The notes beneath the pieces are model-generated. The model worked only from the letters and a program-made list of their open reading frames with translations. It was not told where the DNA came from and ran no database searches. Position numbers and translations under genes: made by a program. A stretch of DNA of 9,775 nucleotides, taken from Actinomycetota bacterium. Lineage in GTDB: Bacteria > Actinomycetota > Thermoleophilia > RBG-16-64-13. Below are positions 1-5,954 of the stretch, piece by piece. Each line of letters starts with the position of its first letter. Within the stretch, counting starts at the first letter, position 1. The stretch is taken from positions 800 through 10,574 of the forward strand of contig PMIZ01000226.1 in NCBI GenBank assembly GCA_003157225.1, written 5' to 3'.

Positions 1-222
1 TTCCGTGCCGGAGTACTTGGCGAAGACCACGACGTCGCCGTTGTTCACCGGCATAGGGATGAGCTTGCCGCTGTCATCGCGTTTGCCCGGACCGGTCGCC
101 ATCACTGTGGCTTTAGTGGGTTTTTCCTTGGCGGTGTCCGGAAGGACGATGCCGCTCACGGTCTTCTCTTCTTGCTCCAGCAGCTTTACAACGACCCTGT
201 CCTCGAGTGGCACTAGTTTCAT
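1..222 (-). CDS. groES: Co-chaperonin GroES (Cpn10), 3' end outside window
   Basis: GroES forms the heptameric lid of the cytosolic GroEL folding chamber. The 74 visible residues start MKLVPLEDRVVVK, the usual GroES opening. The mobile loop follows (EEKTVSGIVLPDTAKEK, about residues 18-34), with the hydrophobic I-V-L tripeptide at 25-27 that contacts GroEL. Next come the 'ATGPGKRDDSGKLIP' strand region and the 'FAKYSGTE' motif, where the window ends. About 20 residues are missing from the C-terminus. The ATG is preceded by a strong ribosome binding site, AGGAGG at 230-235, seven bases away. Its own promoter and a CIRCE operator lie upstream, so heat-shock control by HrcA is expected. groEL may follow outside the window. 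Identity is near certain. Confidence 0.97.
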   Translation of the reverse strand, partial: MKLVPLEDRVVVKLLEQEEKTVSGIVLPDTAKEKPTKATVMATGPGKRDDSGKLIPMPVNNGDVVVFAKYSGTE

Positions 223-263
223 GCACAACCCTCCTGTCTATGATGATTGCCGCTTGGCTCACG

Positions 264-281
264 GGTGCCTGATCAGGCACC
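264..281. repeat. Perfect 18-bp palindrome in the groES leader
   Basis: GGTGCCTGATCAGGCACC is fully self-complementary. It sits between the CIRCE element and the groES ribosome binding site, about 42 bases upstream of the start codon. In the leader RNA it could fold into a 7-bp stem with a GATC tetraloop. As DNA it could be a dimeric repressor site. It is not a CIRCE half-site and I do not recognise its binding protein. It has no following U-run, so it does not look like an attenuator. Confidence 0.6.
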
Positions 282-299
282 AAAACCTGCTTCGCACAG

Positions 300-326
300 T
301 TGGCACTCTCAACCCAAGAGTGCCAA
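300..326 (-). promoter_or_regulatory. CIRCE operator (HrcA binding site)
   Basis: The inverted repeat TTGGCACTC-N9-GAGTGCCAA has two perfect 9-base arms and a 9-base spacer. It matches the CIRCE consensus TTAGCACTC-N9-GAGTGCTAA except for one symmetric change (A to G in the left arm, T to C in the right), which keeps the symmetry intact. It begins a few bases after the predicted transcription start of groES, where bound HrcA would block initiation. HrcA is the heat-shock repressor that controls groESL in many bacteria; hrcA itself is not in this window. Confidence 0.95.
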
Positions 327-335
327 CTGTCGGAT

Positions 336-364
336 ATGTTATGCGCAGACTCAGGATTTGTCAA
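336..364 (-). promoter_or_regulatory. groES promoter, housekeeping sigma type
   Basis: Reading the minus strand, TTGACA (359-364, a perfect -35 hexamer) is followed by a 17-base spacer and TAACAT (336-341, four of six matches to TATAAT). Transcription would start near 329, directly in front of the CIRCE element, giving a leader of roughly 107 bases. The 230-486 interval between groES and the tsaD stop codon otherwise holds only the CIRCE element and two palindromes. I saw no convincing terminator, so read-through from the tsa operon into groES is possible. Confidence 0.88.
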
Positions 365-486
365 ACCAAGCAGCGGCATTTTCTTGGGCGGTAGGGCCGG
401 CTCGCGCCGGGAGTCGCCCCGCCGATGAGGTCGACCGGAAGCCGGCTCACGCCAGAAGCGGCACTCGAGTGAGAGCTAGTGGCCTC

Positions 487-2052
487 CTAGGCTTTCGCCG
501 GAATCCACTGCCCCAAGGCCAACGACGCGGAGGCGTCCACGGCCAGGTAGTCGGGGTAGTCGAGCCGTGGCCCTCTGAGGGCGGCCGCGCCGATCATCGC
601 CGCGTTGTCGGTGCAGTAGGCAAAAGGAGGGATCAGGACCTCCATGCCCGCGTGACCACCGGCCTCCGCCAGCCTTCTTCGCAGTAACGAATTGGCGGCG
701 ACCCCGCCGGCCACGGCCACCGTCGGTACCTTCTCCTGTTTCGCGGCGCGGAGTGTCTTGCTCACCAAGGCTTCCACGATAGCCTGGCGGTAGGAGGCCG
801 CGATGTCGGCGGCGTGGCGCGCGCGCTCCTCGGCTGTCATGCCGCGCAGCAGATAGTAGAGCGCCGTCTTCACCCCCGAGAAGGAAAAGTCGGGACGAGG
901 GGATCTCCTCATGCCGATCGGGAACGGAAACGAGGCCGGGTCCCCCTTCTCCGCAAGTTCGTCCAGTTCCCGCCCGCCCGGGTAGCCAAGTCCAAGGAGC
1001 CTGGCGCCTTTGTCGAACGCTTCTCCGGCCGCATCGTCGAGCGTCTGGCCCAGCAGTCTGAAAGTCGTCCGGTCTTCGACCCGGATCAGAAGAGTGTGAC
1101 CACCTGAAGCCACAAGCGTGACCATGGGGAAGCGCGCGTCCGACTGGGCCAGCCAGGGCGCGGCCAGGTGACCATGGATGTGATTGACGGGGAAGAAAGG
1201 CAAGCGACGGCTCCACGCGACGGCTTTGGCCGTCTGCACTCCAATCAACAGCGCCCCGATCAGCCCGGGACCCACCGTCGCAGCGACCGCTGCCAACTGG
1301 TCGACGTTACATTCCGCCAGGCGCAGCGCCTCGCTCACCACTGCGGTCATACGCTCCACGTGGGCTCTACTCGCCACCTCCGGCACCACACCCCCATAGC
1401 GCTCGTGGATGGAATCCTGGGAGTGCGTGACCGACGACAGCACTTCTCCACGCGAGTTCAGCACCGCCGCGGCCGAGTCGTCGCACGAGGACTCGATGGC
1501 AAGCAGAAGCCCCTCAAAGGAGCGCGCCGCGCGGTCCACGTCCGCGGGCACTGTTGCGGGCGCCGTTCTTCCAGCATGTCCTTGCCTGTCGCCCGAGCCG
1601 CCGGTACCGGCCCGCGGGTCCCGGATCATCACGAGCGCGTCCTCTCCTGTGTCCGGATAGTATCCACGGCGCAACGCCAGACTGGTGAAGCCGCGCGAGC
1701 CGTAGAGACCCAGGGCGCCGGCGTTGCCCGGCCGCACTTCCAGCAGCACCGATCTCCCGGCACGGTCCGCCGATCCCAGGAACTCGTCCAGCAGGATCCC
1801 TCCGATGCCCTCGCCTCGCCTGGCTTGCGTCACGGCCAAATCGAGCAGATGCCATTCATCGGCGTAGCATCGACCGATGAGAAACCCCAGCACCGCCCCC
1901 TGCTGCTCCGCGGCGACCGTTCTCCACCCTGGTTCCTGCCGCAACTCCTCCGCGAACATCGCCTTGGTCCAGGGCTGTCCAAAGCATGCGGCTTCGATCT
2001 GGACTACGGCAGATAAGTCCTCGGGGCGCATATCACGCGTGACAGGACTCAC
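487..2052 (-). CDS. tsaD: RimI-TsaD fusion: S18 N-acetyltransferase plus tRNA A37 threonylcarbamoyltransferase
   Basis: This is a 521-residue fusion. Residues 8-145 are a GNAT acetyltransferase of the RimI type, which acetylates the N-terminus of ribosomal protein S18. They show EAACFGQPWT, the acetyl-CoA loop RRGEGIG (78-84) and LEVRPGN followed by the LYGSRGF segment. A Gly/Ala-rich linker (146-178) leads to a full-length TsaD (180-521), which transfers threonylcarbamoyl from its AMP adduct to A37 of ANN-decoding tRNAs. TsaD landmarks are AIESSCDDS, RYGGVVPEVASRAHVE, the metal-binding HxxxH (H291/H295), SGGHT (316-320), GGVAANS and the late aspartate in TDNAAMIG (D482). The GTG start was chosen because it overlaps the tsaB stop by four bases (GTGA). 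A GGAAGG motif lies about 12 bases upstream of it. ATG at 2031 is the alternative but has no visible ribosome binding site. The two activities are usually separate genes, adjacent in actinobacteria. Confidence 0.93.
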   Translation of the reverse strand: MSPVTRDMRPEDLSAVVQIEAACFGQPWTKAMFAEELRQEPGWRTVAAEQQGAVLGFLIGRCYADEWHLLDLAVTQARRGEGIGGILLDEFLGSADRAGRSVLLEVRPGNAGALGLYGSRGFTSLALRRGYYPDTGEDALVMIRDPRAGTGGSGDRQGHAGRTAPATVPADVDRAARSFEGLLLAIESSCDDSAAAVLNSRGEVLSSVTHSQDSIHERYGGVVPEVASRAHVERMTAVVSEALRLAECNVDQLAAVAATVGPGLIGALLIGVQTAKAVAWSRRLPFFPVNHIHGHLAAPWLAQSDARFPMVTLVASGGHTLLIRVEDRTTFRLLGQTLDDAAGEAFDKGARLLGLGYPGGRELDELAEKGDPASFPFPIGMRRSPRPDFSFSGVKTALYYLLRGMTAEERARHAADIAASYRQAIVEALVSKTLRAAKQEKVPTVAVAGGVAANSLLRRRLAEAGGHAGMEVLIPPFAYCTDNAAMIGAAALRGPRLDYPDYLAVDASASLALGQWIPAKA

Positions 2053-3008
2053 GTCCGGACGGGACCTTCCGACGACGGGCTTCCCGGCGATCCCGCCCAG
2101 GGGTCCCGCATCTTGGTGATGTGGACGTCGGCGTCCGGGGAGCGCACGTAGATGGGCTTCACCGCTTCGGGAACAGCCGGGCCGCCCTCGCGAAGCACCC
2201 CGGCAAGCCACCGCTGCAGACGATGGCCCTCGAAACCCTCCCCGGGTTCGATCAAAAGGTCCTGCCCCAGGACAAGCCACTCGGCCCCAACCGCGCTGCC
2301 TACGAATTCCGCGCCTTCAGGGAGGTCGCCGATCAACTCCCGCGCCTCAGCGAGAACTTGAGTCGGGCCTGCGCCAACCGCCGCCACGATCCCACCCAAT
2401 GCGGCCCGGTCGCAGACCGCGAAAGCACCTCGGCGCACCCATCGCCGCGCGGGAGCCTGCGAGCCGGTCGCTTCATACAGGCCGAAGAAGACCTGCCCCC
2501 GCCGTGCATCGACTACCGGCACGAGCAGTGCGGAGACCGGCGCCACTCCCACATCGTCGCCACCGGAGCGGCAAGCGCCGCCCGCGATCACACGCGTAGC
2601 GGCAGCGGCAGCCAGTGCGCCAAGAGTGCTTATGCCGGCGACTGGTACCTGCAACGCGAGGCTGAGTGCTCGCGCGGTAGCCACTGCGATCCTCACGCCT
2701 GTGAACGTCCCAGGCCCGACACCCACCACGATGGCCCCAAGATCTGCAGGCGAAAGACCCACTTCCGTGAGCATCTCGTCGACCATGGGCAGAAGCAGCT
2801 TCGCCTGGCCGCGACTGTCGACCTCGGCGCGACTCCCCACAGTCTCCCAGCAGGGCGGGCACGAAACCCCGCGCACAACGCCGTCCGCTGTTCCCGTCTG
2901 GCCCGGGCGCACAAGAGCGGCACCGCAGACCCGCGTGGAGCCATCCAGCGCCAGTATCACCCTTGGAGGCTTCTGAAGAACGAAGCCTTGGCCCCCAGGG
3001 TCAGCCAC
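2049..3008 (-). CDS. tsaB: tRNA threonylcarbamoyladenosine complex subunit TsaB
   Basis: TsaB is the ASKHA-fold partner that dimerises with TsaD and recruits TsaE to make t6A in the cytosol. The N-terminal strand ILALDGSTRVCGAAL and the family signature GPGTFTGVRIA (98-108 from this start) are clear. The C-terminal KPIYVRSPDAD motif is also typical. At about 319 residues it is longer than the usual 220-240. The excess lies in a Gly-rich stretch in the middle (GGACRSGGDD), a proline/serine-rich tail after the RSPDAD motif, and the uncertain N-terminus. Start candidates are ATG 3047 (47-base overlap with tsaE), GTG 3014, GTG 3008 (8-base overlap, chosen) and GTG 2960, which begins right at the first beta strand as in most homologues. 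None has a strong ribosome binding site, so coupling to tsaE is likely. Confidence 0.9.
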   Translation of the reverse strand: MADPGGQGFVLQKPPRVILALDGSTRVCGAALVRPGQTGTADGVVRGVSCPPCWETVGSRAEVDSRGQAKLLLPMVDEMLTEVGLSPADLGAIVVGVGPGTFTGVRIAVATARALSLALQVPVAGISTLGALAAAAATRVIAGGACRSGGDDVGVAPVSALLVPVVDARRGQVFFGLYEATGSQAPARRWVRRGAFAVCDRAALGGIVAAVGAGPTQVLAEARELIGDLPEGAEFVGSAVGAEWLVLGQDLLIEPGEGFEGHRLQRWLAGVLREGGPAVPEAVKPIYVRSPDADVHITKMRDPWAGSPGSPSSEGPVRT

Positions 3009-3483
3009 GATCACTCGCCTGTTCCCAACGCCGGAGGGCGTCCTCATCGGCGGTCTCTATCTCCATGAAGCGCTCCCGCAGCGACTCATGCTGCAATCGC
3101 ACGATCCATCTCGGAACACCCAATCTTCCGAGGCCCGCTTCAGGCCATTCGACGAATGTGATCGCGTCCACACGCACGTACTCCTCCAGGGCAAGGGCGT
3201 CGTCGTCCCCGATGTCGTCCACCCGGTAGAGATCCAAGTGCTGGATCACCACGCGGCCCGAATAGATGTTCGCGATGGTGAACGAGGGGCTGCGGACCGG
3301 GTCTGCGACTCCCAGTTCCTCGGCCGCGGCACGCACAAAGGTGGTCTTCCCTGCTCCGAGCGGCCCGTAGAGAAGCACCAGATCGCCGGGCCGCAGAGCT
3401 CGCGCCAACCTCCTCCCTATCCGCTGCAGCTGCTCCAACTTCACGCCACGGCTGCGCAGCACAACGTGCTTCGCGTCTACCAC
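3001..3483 (-). CDS. tsaE: tRNA threonylcarbamoyladenosine ATPase TsaE
   Basis: TsaE is the small P-loop ATPase that drives the TsaB-TsaD cycle in bacterial t6A synthesis. The 160-residue length is normal. Motifs in order: Walker A GPLGAGKTT (40-48), the switch-like RSPSFTI (64-70; family form SPTFTL), the HLDLYRV strand (82-88) and VEWPE (111-115). The start is GTG at 3483-3481, overlapping the stop codon of the upstream glycosylase gene by seven bases. No ribosome binding site is evident, which fits translational coupling. The downstream end overlaps tsaB. I see no missing key residues. Confidence 0.95.
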   Translation of the reverse strand: MVDAKHVVLRSRGVKLEQLQRIGRRLARALRPGDLVLLYGPLGAGKTTFVRAAAEELGVADPVRSPSFTIANIYSGRVVIQHLDLYRVDDIGDDDALALEEYVRVDAITFVEWPEAGLGRLGVPRWIVRLQHESLRERFMEIETADEDALRRWEQASDRG

Positions 3484-4265
3484 AGATGCAGTTGCTCGGT
3501 GCGAGGGGAGTCGGGCCGGGCAGGATGGGGTCCCTCGGAACCTGGCGCCCGCTCGGCCTCGCCTGACTGCTTCGGGCTGGGCTGGTTCGGGCCCGGCTCG
3601 CCGGCGCCCGGCCGGCCGATACTCTCCTGCTCAAGGGCGCCCGCACCCCCGCGGAGCGCCTCTGCCCCCAGGTCGAGCAGACGGCGCAGCTTGCCGAAAT
3701 CGTCCACCAGTACCTGCCGGTTGGCAGGAGTGTAGAGTGCCGCCGCGGGGTGGAATACCGGGAAGATGACCGTGTCCACGCCGCCCAGCTCCTTCTCCTT
3801 GGCCTTCCCGTGGATCGCGGTGATGCTGAGCTCGGTGCCGGCCAGCCGTTTGGTGGCGAACCGCCCGAGCGTACAGATGACTCGTGGCCGAATGATGGCG
3901 ATCTGGTCCATCAGGTGCGGACCGCAGGCCTCGAGCTCGTCGGGGAGCGGGTCGCGGTTCTCAGGGGGTCTGCACTTCACCACATTGGCGATGTACACGT
4001 CTCCCCGCGTCAGCCCTATGCCTCCCAGCAACTCGGTGAGCAACTTGCCCGCCTGGCCCACGAACGGCTCTCCCAACCGATCTTCGTGGAAACCCGGTCC
4101 CTCCCCCACGAACATCAGCTCCGCCTGTGGGTTCCCCACCCCGAACACAACCTGCGTGCGGCCCGTGCAGAGGCCGCAACGGTCGCACTCGCGCAGCGAA
4201 TCCTCTAGGGCTCGCAGCGCTTGGGAGGCGTCGACGGCAGGCTCTCGTTTCGCTTCCTCTTCCAC
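3477..4265 (-). CDS. Family 4 (Fe-S) uracil-DNA glycosylase with disordered tail
   Basis: This enzyme removes uracil from DNA, the first step of base-excision repair of deaminated cytosine. Family 4 enzymes carry a [4Fe-4S] cluster; the matching cysteines are the CDRCGLC cluster (C27, C30, C33), C98 in VVKCRPP and C114. The active-site loops are visible: GEGPGFHEDRLGEPFVGQAG (54-73), N94 before the Fe-S cysteine, and HPAA (172-175). The domain ends near residue 200. A further ~60 residues rich in Gly, Pro, Glu and Ser follow and look unstructured. Start is a GTG; no in-frame ATG fits before the conserved core and the ribosome binding site is weak. It heads the tsaE-tsaB-tsaD operon. Family 4 enzymes are common in thermophiles but also occur in mesophilic actinobacteria. 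Confidence 0.93.
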   Translation of the reverse strand: MEEEAKREPAVDASQALRALEDSLRECDRCGLCTGRTQVVFGVGNPQAELMFVGEGPGFHEDRLGEPFVGQAGKLLTELLGGIGLTRGDVYIANVVKCRPPENRDPLPDELEACGPHLMDQIAIIRPRVICTLGRFATKRLAGTELSITAIHGKAKEKELGGVDTVIFPVFHPAAALYTPANRQVLVDDFGKLRRLLDLGAEALRGGAGALEQESIGRPGAGEPGPNQPSPKQSGEAERAPGSEGPHPARPDSPRTEQLHLW

Positions 4266-4475
4266 GCCCTAGAGAGTAGCAGATGGCCCGTGGCTCAGCG
4301 TCCGGCGAGGTGCTATCCTACCGGCGCGTCGTGGCGACGCGGGCGAGGATTCTCTCTCGGACCGTCTACCTTCCGGAGGCGGAGCCATAGGGCGAATCGC
4401 TGCCGGCCACGCTCCGCGGGAACAACCGAGCCACGTCTGGTATCTGCGGGCAGATCTGGAACAGGCAGGTATTTC
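4266..4475. other. Divergent intergenic region between glycosylase and DUF2520 genes
   Basis: These 210 bp separate two genes transcribed away from each other, so they should hold both promoters. I found no convincing -35/-10 pair. TATCCT at 4314-4319 (plus) and TAGGAT at 4315-4320 (minus) are possible -10 boxes, but neither has a good -35 at 16-18 bases. A 7-bp inverted repeat, GCGGAGC at 4379-4385 with GCTCCGC at 4411-4417, could form a leader hairpin. No known riboswitch core was recognised. The frame upstream of the DUF2520 start is open here but its translation is Arg-rich and does not look coding. Confidence 0.45.
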
Positions 4476-5408
4476 GTGGAAGGTGCAGGCACAACCGTGC
4501 GCTTCGTCGTCGTCGGCGCAGGCCGTCTCGGCGCCAGCCTTGCCCTCGCGCTCCGTGGCCACGGCTCCGCGCTTCTCGGTTTCACCGCCCGTACTTCGCA
4601 AGGCCGCGCCAACGCCGAGTCGTGGTTGGGAATGCCTTCATCCCCAGGCCTTCCCGAATTGGTAGGCAGGCAGCCCGACCTCTACATCCTAGCCGTCCCC
4701 GATCAGGCGCTTCCTACGGTGGCCGGGGGACTTGCGGCCCTGCTTGCCGCTTCCAAGCCGCCCCATCATCCGTTCGTCGCGCACACCAGCGGGGCCACCT
4801 CGGTGGACGTCCTCGCTCCGTGCGTAGAGGCGGGGGGCACGGCACTGGTGTTTCATCCCTTGCAGACGTTTACGGACGCAGTCACCGGCGCCGGCCGCTT
4901 CCTGGGTGCAGCCATCGCCGTCACCACCTCTGACGGGCGCGCCGACTCCCCGGCCGCCCAACTTGGTTTCGGCCTTGCCATCACGCTCGGCGCCAGGCCC
5001 TTCCTCCTTCCCGACGACAAGCGCGGCCTCTACCACACCGCGGCCACCGTGGCCTGCAACTACCTGGTCACGCTGGAGCACCAGGCCAAGCGGCTCTTCG
5101 TGACCGCCGGCCTCCCCGAGGAGCAGGCCCTCTCTCTGTTCCTACCCCTCGTCGAGACCACTCTCGCCAACATAGCTACCCACGGCACGGTCGAGGCTCT
5201 CACCGGACCTCTCAGCCGGGGCGATACCGACACCATAGCCACACACCTCGCTGCCCTCGCCGCTGACGCGCCCGGCCTGGTCCCGCTCTATCGCGTGCTC
5301 GGGCTTGCTTCGCTGGACATCGTGAGGGCGCGGGGGGAAATTCCAAGCCAGGTTGTAGACACGCTGGCCGAGATGTTGGCGGGTCCCATTGACTCCAGCA
5401 GCTTCTGA
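4476..5408 (+). CDS. Rossmann-like and DUF2520 domain protein
   Basis: This is a 310-residue predicted NAD(P)-binding protein. The N-terminal dinucleotide-binding fold shows FVVVGAGRLGASLA (GxGxxG at 14-19). A family-typical HTSGATSVDVL and FHPLQTF follow. The helical DUF2520 part shows YHTAATVACNYLVTL and LTGPLSRGDTDT. The fold resembles F420-dependent and ketopantoate/hydroxyacid-type dehydrogenases, but the substrate is not established. In mycobacteria the homologue lies directly upstream of panC, so a pantothenate-related role has some contextual support; panC is in this window, though in another transcription unit. Start: GTG 4476 follows CAGGCAGG by six bases. GTG 4497, with AGG seven bases upstream, is an equally fair alternative and removes seven residues. 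Confidence 0.9.
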   Translation: MEGAGTTVRFVVVGAGRLGASLALALRGHGSALLGFTARTSQGRANAESWLGMPSSPGLPELVGRQPDLYILAVPDQALPTVAGGLAALLAASKPPHHPFVAHTSGATSVDVLAPCVEAGGTALVFHPLQTFTDAVTGAGRFLGAAIAVTTSDGRADSPAAQLGFGLAITLGARPFLLPDDKRGLYHTAATVACNYLVTLEHQAKRLFVTAGLPEEQALSLFLPLVETTLANIATHGTVEALTGPLSRGDTDTIATHLAALAADAPGLVPLYRVLGLASLDIVRARGEIPSQVVDTLAEMLAGPIDSSSF

Positions 5409-5433
5409 CAGGATGGCCATTGGCGCGCATAAT
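5405..5433 (+). promoter_or_regulatory. Predicted sigma-70-type promoter for yjbQ and the HPS-RraA gene
   Basis: CTGACA (5405-5410) and CATAAT (5428-5433) are separated by exactly 17 bases, and each matches its consensus hexamer at five of six positions. The -35 box overlaps the DUF2520 stop codon TGA (5406-5408). Transcription would start near 5440 and the leader to the yjbQ ATG would be about 29 bases, containing the GAGAGGA ribosome binding site at 5454-5460. This supports treating the next two genes as a separate unit from DUF2520. Confidence 0.72.
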
Positions 5434-5468
5434 GGACCGCAAAACACGCTAGAGAGAGGAACCAGGGC

Positions 5469-5927
5469 ATGACGAAGGCCACGACGGTCACCGGTACGGC
5501 TACGGTTGTGACCGACCGCATACTCTTCAGCACCAAGGGCGACGCCGACATGGTGAACCTCACGGCCGACGTCCGTCGCATCGTGAAGGACGCCGGGCTG
5601 GCCGCCGGAGCCGTTACCGTGTTTTTCCCAGGGGCAACCGGCGCCGTCACCACGCTGGAGTTCGAACCCGGGGTGGTGCAGGACTTCGCGAACATGTTCG
5701 ACCGCATCATCTCGCCGGAGTGGGAGTACGAGCACAACGTCACGCACCCCGACCACAACGGCCACGCCCACGTGCGCGCCGGCTTGCTGGGCCCCTCGCT
5801 GGTCTTCCCGATTGAGAACGGCGACATGTGTCTGGGCCGCTGGCAGGAGATCTGCTTCGTCTGCTTCGACAACCGCCCCCGCGAACGAACCGTGATCGTC
5901 CAGATACTCGGCGTTCGTCAAGAATGA
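5469..5927 (+). CDS. yjbQ: YjbQ family protein (UPF0047, secondary thiamine-phosphate synthase)
   Basis: The 152-residue protein belongs to the small trimeric YjbQ/UPF0047 family. Family members can rescue thiamine-phosphate synthase mutants, but the true physiological role is unsettled. Visible signatures are GATGAVTTLEFEPG (55-68), the His-rich HPDHNGHAHVRAGLLGPS (93-110; histidines thought to bind metal or phosphate), the IENG turn, LGRWQEICFVCFD and the C-terminal VIVQILG strand. The ATG is eight bases after GAGAGGA. A well-formed promoter precedes it, and the HPS-RraA gene follows after 27 bases, so the two are probably co-transcribed. Confidence 0.93.
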   Translation: MTKATTVTGTATVVTDRILFSTKGDADMVNLTADVRRIVKDAGLAAGAVTVFFPGATGAVTTLEFEPGVVQDFANMFDRIISPEWEYEHNVTHPDHNGHAHVRAGLLGPSLVFPIENGDMCLGRWQEICFVCFDNRPRERTVIVQILGVRQE

Positions 5928-5954
5928 TCGCTTCTTAGCCTAGGAGGACGCCCC

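Noticed and set aside
397..410. CCGGC-TCGC-GCCGG hairpin downstream of tsaD as a terminator
   Set aside because: The stem is only five base pairs and no T-run follows on the minus strand.
462..471. CACTCGAGTG palindrome after tsaD, resembling joined CIRCE half-sites
   Set aside because: It lacks the nine-base spacer and the outer bases of CIRCE, and a 10-bp palindrome is common by chance.
1168..2016. Long open frame on the plus strand opposite rimI-tsaD (and similarly 2121-3068 opposite tsaB)
   Set aside because: The translations are rich in Arg, His and Ser with no family motif. They are shadows of the GC-rich minus-strand genes, which have clear motifs.
2053..2280. N-terminal extension of the RimI-TsaD frame up to 2280
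   Set aside because: It overlaps the C-terminal part of tsaB, is Arg/Gly-rich, and has no RimI similarity. The GTG overlapping the tsaB stop is the better start.
4221..4475. N-terminal extension of the DUF2520 frame
   Set aside because: The translated 85 codons are Arg/Ser-rich without similarity to the family, and they begin inside the divergent glycosylase gene.
4266..4475. T-box, cobalamin or other known riboswitch before the DUF2520 gene
   Set aside because: I could not find the conserved core bases of any class I know; only a simple inverted repeat is visible.
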